Of a stretch of 64,000 nucleotides of DNA, positions 18,830 to 28,152 are shown piece after piece. Source of the stretch: Corynebacterium ulceribovis DSM 45146 (lineage in GTDB: Bacteria; Actinomycetota; Actinomycetes; Mycobacteriales; Mycobacteriaceae); NCBI RefSeq assembly GCF_000372445.1, contig NZ_AQUY01000001.1, positions 998,824-1,062,823 of the forward strand, given 5' to 3'. A program made the translations under genes and the position numbers. Numbering within the stretch: the stretch's first letter is position 1; every line of letters starts with the position of its first letter. The notes below the pieces were generated by a model. That model searched no databases, was not told the origin of the DNA, and saw only the letters and a program-made list of their open reading frames with translations.

Positions 18830-19885
18830 ATGACTTACGACGCTTTGTTACTGCTGTCTTTTGGTGGCCCGGAAAAATCCGAGGATATTCGGCCGTTTTT
18901 GGAGAACGTCACTCGCGGCCGTGGCATCCCGCCGGAGCGGCTCGATGAGGTCGGGGAGCACTACTACAAGTTGGGTGGCCGCTCGCCGATCAATGATCAG
19001 AACCGAGAGATTATCCGAAATGTCGAGCAGGAGCTAGTTGCCCGCGGCCTGGAGTTGCCGGTGTACTTCGGGAACCGCAACTGGCATCCGATGCTGGAGG
19101 ACACGGTGGCGCAGATGTCCCGCGACGGCGTGCGCAATGCGTTGGTGTTTGCCACTTCCGCGTGGGGCGGTTACTCGGGTTGCCGCCAGTATCACGAGGA
19201 TGTGCTGCGTGGTTTGACGCATTTGCAGGAGTCGGGTTTGCCGCCGGTGCAGCTGCAGAAGCTGCGTGGTTTTCATGATCATCCGTTGCTGGTGACGGAG
19301 TTCGCGGCCGCAGTGACTGCTGCACGCCAGTCCTTGCCGGATGAGCTGCAAGCCGAGGCGCGGTTGGTGTTTACCGCACATTCAGTGCCTAACAGCGCCG
19401 ATGATGCTTCCGGTCCAGCCGAGCTCGGTGGCAATCTGTATTCCCGCCAGGTCCATGAGACAGCTGCGTTAGTGGCAGCGGCTGCGAATACTGCCGAGTT
19501 TGATGTGGTGTGGCAATCACGGTCGGGTTCGCCGCATATCCCGTGGTTGGAGCCAGATATTGTCGACCATGTTCAGGACTTGGCAAGCCAAGGCACCAAG
19601 GCCGTCATCGTCTGTCCGATTGGCTTCATCACCGATCACATCGAAGTGGTCTGGGACCTCGACACCGAACTCGTCGAGGAAGTAGCACCGCTGGGAGTCA
19701 CCGTCGCCCGCGCCGCCACCCCAGGATTAACCGCCAGCTTCGCCAAGATGATTGTGGAGCTTATTGACGAACAGACCGAAGGTGCGCCCGCGCGCCGGTT
19801 AGGTCAAGCACCCCAGTTCGGCGCTGGCGTGAACGGTGCACTATGTGGCACGGACTGTTGCGTTCCAGCCCGCCGCCGAAGCTAA
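18830..19885 (+). CDS. hemH: Ferrochelatase (coproporphyrin III ferrochelatase type)
   Basis: A 351-residue enzyme inserting Fe(II) into coproporphyrin III in the coproporphyrin-dependent haem route used by actinobacteria. It has the N-terminal LLLSFGGPE motif, the FTAHSVP segment with the catalytic His, and a C-terminal Cys cluster (C339, C343, C344 in LCGTDCC) of the kind that binds a [2Fe-2S] cluster in actinobacterial enzymes. It follows the VWA gene closely and may be read through from the MoxR operon. It is convergent with the next gene. Confidence 0.95.
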   Translation: MTYDALLLLSFGGPEKSEDIRPFLENVTRGRGIPPERLDEVGEHYYKLGGRSPINDQNREIIRNVEQELVARGLELPVYFGNRNWHPMLEDTVAQMSRDGVRNALVFATSAWGGYSGCRQYHEDVLRGLTHLQESGLPPVQLQKLRGFHDHPLLVTEFAAAVTAARQSLPDELQAEARLVFTAHSVPNSADDASGPAELGGNLYSRQVHETAALVAAAANTAEFDVVWQSRSGSPHIPWLEPDIVDHVQDLASQGTKAVIVCPIGFITDHIEVVWDLDTELVEEVAPLGVTVARAATPGLTASFAKMIVELIDEQTEGAPARRLGQAPQFGAGVNGALCGTDCCVPARRRS

Positions 19886-19901
19886 CTCAGTTGCCGAACA
19901 G

Positions 19902-20726
19902 CTAGGCGGTGGCGGCCTGCCGGATCCATTCCCGCTGCGTGTAATCCACCCCGACGATTCTGGCGGCCCGAACGGTGCGCCGCAGTGGCAATAGCTCTGG
20001 GTCAAGGGCGTGGGAATGGCTACCAGCGTTAGCCGCTACCTCCAAGATCGCGTCGACTTGGTCAGCGCGTGCGAAGAGCCGTTGCGCGCGAATTGGGACA
20101 TCGTCCGGCATCCCTGGGATAGCCAGCACATCCGATAGCGCCCCAACAGTCAAGCGAGGAGACCTGACTCCCCGCAGCGAAACCGGGTGCCGTTGTTGTA
20201 CCAACTTCGCGGCGCTGCGGACAGCATCAGAAAGCGCAAGGTCAGCTTCCCCAGGAGATAGGTGCGGCAACGCAGGCAGTGGGCCGTCTACTTCATACCG
20301 ATGCCACCGCGTGCCTGAATCCAAACTTTGCGGCGCCAACACTTGGTACAGGCCGGGCTCAGCGGCATCAGTCAGGACAATGGCAGCGCCAGATCGCGCG
20401 GCAGCACCAGCCGCGTAACTGCCAGCGGGAAGTGCGGGAGCATCACCTGGCCCCGACATCACTAACCGGAGGATTGGCTCAGCTTCCGGATTTGCCACAG
20501 CGCCTGGTCCGGACAGCGGGATTGAGACCTGCTTCCGAAGAAAGCGAAGAAACTCCGCGCCTTCGACAGTGTCGCCCCACTCAAGCGTTGTCGTATGTGG
20601 CCCTCCGAGGTCGGCCATTGCGTCAATAAGCTCATCGTAACTGCACCTGCCATAAAGCCATGCAGCAAGCCACAACGACATGCCCTGGGCGGGTGACCGA
20701 ACAGATGTGACGGACGTGCGTTCCAT
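19902..20726 (-). CDS. Conserved hypothetical protein
   Basis: A 274-residue soluble protein of unknown function, rich in Ala, Pro and Leu, with no signal peptide, membrane segment or catalytic motif that I can recognise. The N terminus reads as helical (SLWLAAWLYGRCSYDELIDAM) and the middle has small-residue turns (LVMSGPGDAPALPAGSYAAGAAA). The ATG at 20726 is only 34 bases from the divergent DUF3097 gene, so the two share a promoter region. The same position beside hemH is, as I recall, occupied by an uncharacterised gene in other corynebacteria. Confidence 0.6.
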   Translation of the reverse strand: MERTSVTSVRSPAQGMSLWLAAWLYGRCSYDELIDAMADLGGPHTTTLEWGDTVEGAEFLRFLRKQVSIPLSGPGAVANPEAEPILRLVMSGPGDAPALPAGSYAAGAAARSGAAIVLTDAAEPGLYQVLAPQSLDSGTRWHRYEVDGPLPALPHLSPGEADLALSDAVRSAAKLVQQRHPVSLRGVRSPRLTVGALSDVLAIPGMPDDVPIRAQRLFARADQVDAILEVAANAGSHSHALDPELLPLRRTVRAARIVGVDYTQREWIRQAATA

Positions 20727-20760
20727 AATTGCTCTAGTTTAGCGGCTAACGTGGACAGCC

Positions 20761-21600
20761 ATGAGTATGGATGATCGCTACGGTTACGACATTTTAGGCG
20801 GGCATAAACGAAAGGCGCCCAAGACCTATCCAACGCTGCCAGCGGAGCCCGGAATGGTGGTGGAAGATATCGCCACTGGTTGGGTGGGCGCGATTATCGG
20901 TCAGGAAAAGACCTACGATGGCGATTTCATCCGGCTGGAAGACCGTCGCGGCCGCAACCGGCTGTTCAAACTACGGCCCGGCGGATTCTTGGTGGAAGGC
21001 GTGCCAACGACGCTGACGAAATATGCGCCGCCGAAATCGACGGCATCGAAACGGTCGCGATCGGGGTCTCGTTATGTCGAAGGTGTCGAAGCGAAAGTGG
21101 CCCTGCCATCGCGCATCTGGGTGGAAGGTATTCACGACGCCGCGATCGTGGAGAAGATTTGGGGTCATGACCTGCGGGTCGATGGGGTAGTCGTGGAATA
21201 CCTCGAAGGGCTGGACAACCTTCCCGAACGGCTCGCAGAGTTCGGACCGGGGCCAAAACGTCGGGTGGGAGTGTTGGCCGACCACTTGGTCGAAGGCACC
21301 AAGGAAATGAAGCTAACGCAATCATTAGGTCCGCATGTGATGGTCACCGGACACCCATATATCGACATTTGGGAAGCGGTTAAACCGAAAGCCGTGCACA
21401 TTCGGCAGTGGCCAACGATTCCGTATGGCACCGACTGGAAAACCGGTGTGTGCGAGGAGCTGGGGTGGGGTGACCCCTCCGATGGTTGGATGCGAGTGTA
21501 TTCAGCAGTGAACAGTTTCCGCGACTTGGACTCCTCCCTGATTGGGGCTGTAGAACGGCTGATCGACTTTGTCACTGAACCCCACCTGAATTTCGACTAA
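20761..21600 (+). CDS. DUF3097 family protein, Toprim-like by motif
   Basis: A 279-residue actinobacterial protein. An N-terminal small beta domain (residues ~30-85, GMVVEDIATGWVGAIIG...RLFKL) resembles an SH3/KOW-like barrel. The later half starts with IWVEGIHDAAIVEKIWG (119-135) and continues to VGVLADHLVEG (169-179). This pattern looks like the Glu-Gly and acidic motifs of Toprim nucleases such as RNase M5, but the second motif has ADH instead of a full Asp-x-Asp. Function is therefore unproven. It precedes nfeD and the SPFH gene with almost no spacing, suggesting an operon. Confidence 0.8.
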   Translation: MSMDDRYGYDILGGHKRKAPKTYPTLPAEPGMVVEDIATGWVGAIIGQEKTYDGDFIRLEDRRGRNRLFKLRPGGFLVEGVPTTLTKYAPPKSTASKRSRSGSRYVEGVEAKVALPSRIWVEGIHDAAIVEKIWGHDLRVDGVVVEYLEGLDNLPERLAEFGPGPKRRVGVLADHLVEGTKEMKLTQSLGPHVMVTGHPYIDIWEAVKPKAVHIRQWPTIPYGTDWKTGVCEELGWGDPSDGWMRVYSAVNSFRDLDSSLIGAVERLIDFVTEPHLNFD

Positions 21601-21610
21601 GTTGGGTTTT

Positions 21611-22045
21611 ATGGGTGCACTTTTATGGTTTATCGGAGCAGTTGTACTCGCCCTAGCTGAGCTTTTGGCGCTAGGCGACTTCTCTCTTTTGATGCTTGGA
21701 CTAGCAGCGGCGATTACCGCGACGTTGGCTCTGGTCGGTGTCCCATTGTGGGTCGAAGTTGCGGTATTTGTTGTGTCTTCGATCGCGTTGTTAGTTGGCC
21801 TGCGCCCATTTCTCAAACGGGCAATGGATAGGCACACTCCGACTTTTGAGACTGGGCCACAAGCCTTAGAGGGCAAAACCGCGCTGGTACTGGAGCCGGT
21901 GGACGATCACTCTGGGCTCATCCGCCTCGGCGGAGACGTGTGGTCCGCTCGCGCACTGACCGCCGGTGCGCCATTGTCTGTAGACGAAGTGGTACGGGTC
22001 ATCCGTATTGAAGGTAATACTGCAATTGTTTGGAAAGAGAGGTAA
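21611..22045 (+). CDS. NfeD-like membrane protein
   Basis: A 144-residue protein with two or three N-terminal membrane helices (residues ~1-75) and a C-terminal OB-fold domain (~85-144: GKTALVLEPV, VRVIRIEGNTAIVWKE). NfeD proteins are partners of SPFH/flotillin proteins in bacterial membranes, and the SPFH gene begins three bases after this stop. Start is ATG 21611; TTG 21602 is in frame but less likely. Confidence 0.85.
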   Translation: MGALLWFIGAVVLALAELLALGDFSLLMLGLAAAITATLALVGVPLWVEVAVFVVSSIALLVGLRPFLKRAMDRHTPTFETGPQALEGKTALVLEPVDDHSGLIRLGGDVWSARALTAGAPLSVDEVVRVIRIEGNTAIVWKER

Positions 22046-22048
22046 ACC

Positions 22049-23422
22049 GTGTCGCCATTTCTGATCTTCCTGATCTTGCTCGCAGTCCTGGCCATCGTGA
22101 TCGTGTCTCGTTCGATCATCGTGGTATCGCAGGGTTCGGCAGCGGTGATTGAACGACTGGGTAAGCACACCCACGACATCAGCGCCGGCATTGGCTTCCT
22201 GATCCCATTTATCGACCGGGTTCGGGAAAAAGTGGACATCCGTGAACGGCTAGTGAGCTTCCCGCCACAGGCTGTCATTACGCAAGACAACTTGACTGTC
22301 GCGATTGATACCGTTGTGACTTTCCAGGTCAACGACCCAGCTCGTGCGGTCTATGGTGTGGAAAACTACATCTTCGGTGTCGAGCAGATCACCACTGCAA
22401 CGCTGCGTGACGTTGTCGGTGGCATGACCTTGGAACAGACGTTGACTTCCCGTGAGTTCATTAACCGTCGCCTGCGCGGTGAGTTGGATGAAGCGACCTC
22501 GCGCTGGGGTCTGCGCATTGCCCGCGTTGAGCTGAAGGCTATTGATCCGCCACCATCCATTCAGCAGGCAATGGAAAAGCAGATGAAGGCAGACCGAGAA
22601 AAGCGCGCCATGATTCTGACTGCGGAAGGTCAGCGTGAAGCAGACATTCGCACCGCTGAAGGCCGCAAGCAGTCGCAGATTCTGGCTGCTGAAGGTGATA
22701 AGCATGCTGCGATTTTGGCTGCTGAAGGTTCACGTCAGTCCATGATGCTGACCGCCGAAGGTGAACGTGCCGCAACCTACTTGCGTGCGCAAGGTGAAGC
22801 GCGTGCCATTCAAAAAGTCAACGCTGCTATCCGCTCCGCGAAGCTGACCCCAGAGGTACTGGCCTACCAGTACCTGGAGAAACTGCCGAAGATGGCTGAA
22901 GGCGGCGCCATGTGGGTTGTCCCATCGCAGTTCGGTGACTCCCTTGAGCAGTTCGTGCGTTCCTACGCGAACAAGGGTGACGACGGCGTGTTCCGCTACG
23001 AGCCACCGCAGGTGGACGAAGAAGTCAAGGAACAGGCTGACACTGACGAGTCGGATTGGTTCGATACCGCCCGCAACCCAGAAGTGGCCGCCGCGGTGCA
23101 GGCTGCATCGGAGGTCGCCAACCGGCCAGTCGACGAAGATGATTTGTTGAAGTCGAAGCCGTCCAAGAAGGAAGAGAAGTCATCTGCTGCTGAGCTGGAG
23201 CAAAAGTCTGCGTTGTCGGCGCAGAAAATCCAAGCCGCGCAAGCTGCGCAGCCAGTGCAACCGATGCAACCGCAAACCAAGCAGCAAGCTCGACAGACTC
23301 CTCAGGATCCGCAGTCTCCGCAAGGTCAGCCATTCCAGCAGGGCGACTCGGTTCAGCCGCCACAGTTTGGTCAACCTAACCCAGACCCAAATAGCAGGGG
23401 TTGGGAATACCCACAGTCCTAA
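22049..23422 (+). CDS. SPFH/band 7 (stomatin-prohibitin) membrane protein
   Basis: A 457-residue protein with an N-terminal membrane helix (residues ~2-22) and an SPFH domain (VVSQGSAAVIERLGKH ... VDIRERLVSFPPQAVITQD). A helical region of near-repeats follows, with units ending in AEG (TAEGQREAD, TAEGRKQSQ, AAEGDKHAA and others). The C-terminal ~100 residues are low-complexity, rich in Gln and Pro. The family organises membrane microdomains and regulates proteases. GTG start with GAGAGG upstream; third gene of the DUF3097-NfeD-SPFH operon. Confidence 0.9.
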   Translation: MSPFLIFLILLAVLAIVIVSRSIIVVSQGSAAVIERLGKHTHDISAGIGFLIPFIDRVREKVDIRERLVSFPPQAVITQDNLTVAIDTVVTFQVNDPARAVYGVENYIFGVEQITTATLRDVVGGMTLEQTLTSREFINRRLRGELDEATSRWGLRIARVELKAIDPPPSIQQAMEKQMKADREKRAMILTAEGQREADIRTAEGRKQSQILAAEGDKHAAILAAEGSRQSMMLTAEGERAATYLRAQGEARAIQKVNAAIRSAKLTPEVLAYQYLEKLPKMAEGGAMWVVPSQFGDSLEQFVRSYANKGDDGVFRYEPPQVDEEVKEQADTDESDWFDTARNPEVAAAVQAASEVANRPVDEDDLLKSKPSKKEEKSSAAELEQKSALSAQKIQAAQAAQPVQPMQPQTKQQARQTPQDPQSPQGQPFQQGDSVQPPQFGQPNPDPNSRGWEYPQS

Positions 23423-23443
23423 ACGTGGTGGAGCGCCGCTGGG

Positions 23444-24022
23444 TTAACCAGCAGCTCGCTCCAACACATTAACCGCAAGACGCCAGCCAGCTTCTTCCGC
23501 GTGCCAACCCGCCGCGGCAAGACGCTGGCTCATTGCTTGTTTGGTGATGCCTAGTTCCGCAGCTGCTTCAATCTGGGACCAGCCATCGCGCATCAATGCG
23601 GTCGCTTCACGCCCCTGTGGCGACCGGCGAGCCAACACATGCTGCAGCAGCGCAAACACCGCCATAATGTCCTTTGCACGGCTTTGCGCATCCGGTCGGG
23701 CGCCCAACACAGCCGCGCGGATGGACCCGGCCCGCGGAACACCCGTCAGTTGTTCCTTAGCGGCGGCTTCCAGGGATTCCGCGTCCGGCATCGAAGCCGG
23801 GTTCGCTACCGAAATCCCGATCGCCCAATGCTTGGCGGAAATTAAGGCCATCAGCAAAGCTGTGGTCGAAATCGGGGAATCCATCGTCCCGACGATGCTG
23901 TCCACATCGACAACGCGAATATTCTCGCAGCCAGCCATCCCGCTCAGCGCGGCAGCTGAAGCCGAGACAAGTTCTGCGCGGCGCCGACCTGGCCCCCGAT
24001 AGCGTGCGTAAACCGCGTACAT
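23444..24022 (-). CDS. Putative HTH protein, conserved hypothetical
   Basis: A 192-residue protein. Residues ~155-176 (WSQIEAAAELGITKQAMSQRL) look like a helix-turn-helix of the kind seen in sigma-like or MarR-like DNA-binding domains. The N-terminal two thirds (MYAVYARYRGPG..., IRVVDVDSIVGTMDSP) have no motif I recognise; SatD-like is a possible label but unconfirmed. It is convergent with the SPFH gene. There is no signal peptide or membrane helix. Confidence 0.6.
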   Translation of the reverse strand: MYAVYARYRGPGRRRAELVSASAAALSGMAGCENIRVVDVDSIVGTMDSPISTTALLMALISAKHWAIGISVANPASMPDAESLEAAAKEQLTGVPRAGSIRAAVLGARPDAQSRAKDIMAVFALLQHVLARRSPQGREATALMRDGWSQIEAAAELGITKQAMSQRLAAAGWHAEEAGWRLAVNVLERAAG

Positions 24023-24139
24023 ACGCCCTCCATTAAACAGAGAATCAATACCGTAAGTCTACGCTGTACCCTTGACTGGGCCGCGAAGGCGCGCCAGTTG
24101 TGCAGCACTCGTCGGCGAGAATACCGGCTATCCCGCCAG

Positions 24140-24844
24140 TTACGGCAACTTCGAATCTATGTACAGCCCCAAGCCACCGAAGGCGAATAGTACGACGGTG
24201 ACAATGAGATTTTCTGGGCGTACGTCGCCGGTCAAAGCGTCACCAAGCAAAACGGTCGCTGCTGTACCGGGCAATGACCCAATGGCTGTGGCGATGGCAA
24301 ACGGCACCACCCGAATCGATGTCAGCGCCGCGGCGTAGTTCAGTACCGAAAAGGGCACGGCCGCAATCATTCGCAACGAACCGACGGCAAGCCAACCACG
24401 TCGCTCCAAGCGCTCATTCAGACCGGAAATCGCGGGGTGGTTCAGATGCGGGGCAAACCAGCCGCCGCTGAGGCGACGAACCACCACTAACGCCACAACA
24501 GCCGATACCGTGGTTGCGGTCATCGCTACCGCAATGCCGAGGGCTGGGCCGAAGAGGAATCCGGAAAGCAGCGTCAGGACGGTACGAGGGATTGGAAACA
24601 GCACAATGGTGGCATACGTCAACATAAACAGGGCGGGGAAGGCCCAGCCGAGTGTGTCAGCCCAAGCCCGAATCTGGATTGCGGAAGGGAAGTCCCAAAA
24701 CAGTAGCGCCGCAACGACCGTGAGAAGGGCAGTGATGGCGGCAAGCCGTTTCCATACCGGCCAGCCGAGGAAAGTAGCCCACAGGTCAGCACTGACGGTG
24801 GCGACGAAATCGCCGAACCTGCTGTGCACTACCCGTTTGAACAT
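24140..24844 (-). CDS. TVP38/TMEM64 (DedA-superfamily) membrane protein
   Basis: A 234-residue integral membrane protein with about five or six hydrophobic segments and the family region FPIPRTVLTLLSGFLFG. A glycine-rich motif near the end of the conserved domain reads GSLPGTAATVLLG. VTT-domain proteins are linked to lipid transport or membrane homeostasis, but substrate assignments are not secure. The ATG at 24844 diverges from the cupin gene, 71 bases away. Confidence 0.82.
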   Translation of the reverse strand: MFKRVVHSRFGDFVATVSADLWATFLGWPVWKRLAAITALLTVVAALLFWDFPSAIQIRAWADTLGWAFPALFMLTYATIVLFPIPRTVLTLLSGFLFGPALGIAVAMTATTVSAVVALVVVRRLSGGWFAPHLNHPAISGLNERLERRGWLAVGSLRMIAAVPFSVLNYAAALTSIRVVPFAIATAIGSLPGTAATVLLGDALTGDVRPENLIVTVVLFAFGGLGLYIDSKLP

Positions 24845-24915
24845 TTACCCAATCCTACTTCCCGGAAAGTCCGTATGCTCGGAGGTACGTCCCGCAAGTT
24901 GAAAAGGAGTATGCG

Positions 24916-25341
24916 ATGTCTGACATCTACAAGGACCTTGGTCCAGCACCATTTACTACCAACATTGAAGACGAAACCCTCGAGAACGAGAACTTCCGCA
25001 CCACGCGGTGGACTGGCAAGCAACTTCAGCTCACCTTGATGAACATTCCAGTCGGCGGAGACGTCGGAGCTGAAGTGCACTCAGACACCGACCAGTTCCT
25101 GCGCGTGGAGTCCGGCAAGGGCCGCGCAATGATTGGTGCTTCGGAAGACGACCTCACTTTGGACCAAGAAGTCAGCGACGATGACATCGTGTTGGTTCCG
25201 GCAGGTCACTGGCACAACATCGTCAACATTGGCGATGAACCGCTGAAGCTGTACTCCCTTTATGGCCCAGTCGACCACGTCCACGGCACCATGCACAAGA
25301 CGCAAGAAGACGCCAAAAATGATCCAAATGAGCAGCACTAG
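24916..25341 (+). CDS. Cupin-domain protein
   Basis: A 141-residue single-domain cupin. Motif 1 is AEVHSDTDQFLRVESGKG (residues ~52-69), with His and Glu metal ligands, and motif 2 includes VPAGHWHNIVN (~95-105). It is probably a small metal-binding protein of unknown substrate. AAAAGGAG precedes the ATG. It lies 24 bases upstream of the cardiolipin synthase and may be co-transcribed with it. Confidence 0.88.
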   Translation: MSDIYKDLGPAPFTTNIEDETLENENFRTTRWTGKQLQLTLMNIPVGGDVGAEVHSDTDQFLRVESGKGRAMIGASEDDLTLDQEVSDDDIVLVPAGHWHNIVNIGDEPLKLYSLYGPVDHVHGTMHKTQEDAKNDPNEQH

Positions 25342-25365
25342 CCGCGAGCTCACTAGTCTGAAGTA

Positions 25366-26856
25366 ATGCTTCAGTTTTTCGGGGACCTCACGGCCTGGCA
25401 ACTAACGCTGTTCATCATCGACTACAGCATTAAGATTGTCGCGGTCGGTGTGGTCCCCGAAAACCGTCATCCCTCTTCATCAACGGCGTGGCTGCTGGTT
25501 ATTCTGCTGCTGCCGTTCGTCGGCCTGCCACTGTTTTTGGCTTTTGGTTCGCAAACCATCACTGGTCGGCGGCACCGAGTGCAGGCGATGGCCAATAAGG
25601 AAATTGTCGCCCGAAACCGCGACCTGCCGGACACTCCACCTGATGCCAGCGTCGACCCGGAACTGGCCAACACAATTTCCATGGCTCGAAAACTAATTGG
25701 AATGCCTGCGGTCTCCGGCGACGTGCAAGCGCTGCACACTTCATATGCGAGCATTATTTCGGCGATGACGACCGCGGTTGACCGCGCGGAGTTCACGGTG
25801 TACTGCCAGATGTATATCTTCGCGCTCGACGAGACCACCAAACCCTTTATTGACGCGCTCGGCCGCGCGAAAGCCCGCGGGGTGCATGTTCGTGTCTTGG
25901 TCGACCCGATTGGCTCGCGAAAGTACCCCGGGTACCGCAAGCTCAAGCGATTCCTCCGCGACCATGAGATCGATTGGCATGCCATGCTGCCCATCAACTT
26001 GTTCCGCCTCCGTTGGCGCCGTTTCGACCTGCGTAACCACCGTAAAATGTTGCTTATTGACGGTCATACCGCGTTCATGGGCAGCCTCAACATGATTGAA
26101 CCGGAATATCAGCAGCGCGAGAACCATAAGACTGGTCGGCAGTGGATCGACATCATGGTGGAGCTGCAAGGCGATATTGTGCCGCAGCTGGAGGCTGTCT
26201 TTGCCACGGACTGGGCTAGTGAATCCGTTGATGTGCCCGCTATTCAGATGCGCCAAGAAGTCGTTGGCGATGAGTCGCCTGGCCGCAGTTCCGCGCCGAG
26301 TAACCGCAGTTTGATGCAGATTCTGCCGTCGGGGCCGGGCTACACCACGGAGCCAAACCTGCGGGTATTTAACGACCTGCTGTACATGGGCACTGAACGC
26401 GTATCCATTTGCAGCCCGTACTTTGTACCCGACGAGTCTTTCCTCATGTCGATGACGTCAGCTGCGTACGCCGGGGTAGAGGTGGAGCTTTTTGTTAACG
26501 AGAAGTCGGACCACTTCATGGTTGGGCATGCGCAGTGTTCCTACTACTACGCGCTGCTGGAAGCGGGAGTGAAGATTTACCTTTATCCGGCGCCGATGAT
26601 TCTGCATTCAAAGTTCATGGTGGTCGACAACAAAGTTGCCGTCATGGGCTCATCCAATATGGATATGCGTTCCTTCGGTTTGAACTATGAGGTTACGTTG
26701 CTCAGTTCCTGCGGCGACTTGGTGCCGAAACTCCGGACCTGCGCCGACGAGTACCGCGCGGCATCTCGGCTACTGACGCTGGAGGAGTGGAAGCAGCGAA
26801 ATTGGGGGCTGCGTTACCTCGACAATGTGCTCCGGATGACTTCCGCACTGCAGTAG
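25366..26856 (+). CDS. cls: Cardiolipin synthase (phospholipase D family)
   Basis: A 496-residue membrane enzyme condensing phosphatidylglycerol to cardiolipin. Two N-terminal membrane helices (~10-30 and ~38-65) precede two phospholipase D domains with HKD motifs: HRKMLLIDG (first) and HSKFMVVDN (second), each followed by a GSxNM element. Length and layout are typical of bacterial Cls. The initiation codon is ATG 25366. Confidence 0.92.
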   Translation: MLQFFGDLTAWQLTLFIIDYSIKIVAVGVVPENRHPSSSTAWLLVILLLPFVGLPLFLAFGSQTITGRRHRVQAMANKEIVARNRDLPDTPPDASVDPELANTISMARKLIGMPAVSGDVQALHTSYASIISAMTTAVDRAEFTVYCQMYIFALDETTKPFIDALGRAKARGVHVRVLVDPIGSRKYPGYRKLKRFLRDHEIDWHAMLPINLFRLRWRRFDLRNHRKMLLIDGHTAFMGSLNMIEPEYQQRENHKTGRQWIDIMVELQGDIVPQLEAVFATDWASESVDVPAIQMRQEVVGDESPGRSSAPSNRSLMQILPSGPGYTTEPNLRVFNDLLYMGTERVSICSPYFVPDESFLMSMTSAAYAGVEVELFVNEKSDHFMVGHAQCSYYYALLEAGVKIYLYPAPMILHSKFMVVDNKVAVMGSSNMDMRSFGLNYEVTLLSSCGDLVPKLRTCADEYRAASRLLTLEEWKQRNWGLRYLDNVLRMTSALQ

Positions 26857-26880
26857 CGGTGGCGCTAGCGGTTGGATCGA

Positions 26881-26926
26881 AAAAACCGGGCGTCGCGTTC
26901 TCTTTCGAGTTTGCGACTCCCGGTTG
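26881..26926 (-). terminator. Terminator of the tRNA-Leu transcript
   Basis: A 13-bp stem (AACCGGGCGTCGC against GCGACTCCCGGTT, one mismatch) has a 16-base loop. On the minus strand it runs into six T (AAAAAA at 26881-26886 on the plus strand). It lies 22 bases past the tRNA 3' end. Confidence 0.75.
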
Positions 26927-26948
26927 CTGCGGCTCGGAGCCGCTATTG

Positions 26949-27034
26949 TGCCCGGAGGGGGACTTGAACCCCCACGTCCGTTAATAGGACACTAGCACCT
27001 CAAGCTAGCGCGTCTGCCATTCCGCCACCCGGGC
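26949..27034 (-). tRNA. tRNA-Leu (anticodon GAG)
   Basis: An 86-base class II tRNA on the minus strand. The acceptor arms GCCCGGG and TCCGGGC pair (one G-U). The anticodon stem CTAGC/GCTAG encloses TTGAGGT, giving anticodon GAG, which reads CUC and CUU leucine codons. A long variable arm (GTCC TATTAAC GGAC) and the T-arm with GGTTCAAGTCC are present. The CCA end is not encoded. Confidence 0.95.
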
Positions 27035-27173
27035 AGGGTGTTTGTGACAGTGTAACTGCCAAGGCACTTGAACAGGTTAGCCCGACGAAGCAGGTTTATC
27101 CAAATATATACCGTGACCTGCCGATATCAGAGTTACACTGTCGTTGTTTAATGACTGTTCAGCCACCGAACCG

Positions 27174-27971
27174 CTAGAAAGACCCCGAACTGGTCGGCAC
27201 GGCCGGTAATTGTGGTGGCGCGGGGATCGTCACACCGGGCAAAAACGCCCCTAGGACGTCGTCGGTCAGCTGCTGTGCGGTTCCATTGGTGGCGGCTGCG
27301 ACTGTGTAGTCGTCACCGTAGGTCGCGGTGGCGTGAAAGCTGCGTCGGTCATCCGACCACCCAAATTTGGTGCCTTTAGCGCCCGGTAGCCGTGCGGTGC
27401 CGAAGTTCTGCCGGTATCCGTCGGCCGCCACGGGCGTTGCGGTAGCGAGGGCGCGCAGCACTGGATCTTTCGGATTTTTCCGCTTCTTCGCCTCTAGGTA
27501 TTTCACGGAGTCATAGGTGGAGGTGCGGGAGTTGCCCCAGTGGGCTGCGCCAAATGTTGCACGAAGGCCGTAGGCCCGAGCGGTGGCGTTAATGGAGTTG
27601 GGGTATTTGCCATAGAGCCAGCTAGCGGTGTTGTCGTTTGAGGTTCGCAGCATGTCGTAGGCCGCACCCTTTTCGCTTTTAGTGCCATGCAGGAACACGT
27701 AGTCCGCGATGTACATTTTGACGATTGAGAGCCCTGGCCTGGATTGATGCTCGTTGGCAGTGTCGGCGTGGATGCCGGTTGGGGAGTGTTGGAAGCTGAT
27801 TTGGGTGCGCCCAGGAGCATTGATGACGAGGTCCCCGCCGACTTTGGGGATCGGAGCCGCGCTGACTGCTGGAGCGCCGGTCAGCAGTAGGGCCGATGCG
27901 ATAGTTACGGCAAACATGCTGATGGTTGCGGTTTGTTTGTGGGGTTTTCGAGCTTTGTGACGAATTGGCAT
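27174..27971 (-). CDS. Secreted beta-lactamase-like / serine hydrolase-like protein
   Basis: A 265-residue protein with a signal peptide ending near VSAAP (~36-40). Motifs recall penicillin-recognising serine enzymes: S82-I-V-K85 (SxxK), the region SNDNTAS (111-117, resembling SDN plus the following helix), and K202-F-G204 (KTG-like). The spacing between the first two motifs is about 29 residues, shorter than the ~60 of class A beta-lactamases. An omega-loop Glu cannot be placed. It may be a D,D-peptidase-like or inactive binder, so activity is unproven. The ATG at 27971 is followed by a basic N terminus. Confidence 0.5.
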   Translation of the reverse strand: MPIRHKARKPHKQTATISMFAVTIASALLLTGAPAVSAAPIPKVGGDLVINAPGRTQISFQHSPTGIHADTANEHQSRPGLSIVKMYIADYVFLHGTKSEKGAAYDMLRTSNDNTASWLYGKYPNSINATARAYGLRATFGAAHWGNSRTSTYDSVKYLEAKKRKNPKDPVLRALATATPVAADGYRQNFGTARLPGAKGTKFGWSDDRRSFHATATYGDDYTVAAATNGTAQQLTDDVLGAFLPGVTIPAPPQLPAVPTSSGSF

Positions 27972-28152
27972 AGGCGGGCTCCTACCGATAACTACTGTCC
28001 ACCGAGCGTGGCAAGTTACTAAACTGACATAATCCTAGCATTGGCTGACACATCTGCAGTCCAACATGGCAGGAATGGGGCAGTAGTCTCAGGAACAAAA
28101 CAAAATTCTCAAATGGTGGCGAAACTGGGCCGACAGTGGGCACACTGAAGAT

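Noticed and set aside
22600..22810. Tandem repeat in the SPFH gene as a mobile or CRISPR-like array
   Set aside because: The repeats are degenerate coding units of a helical region of the protein, typical of this family.
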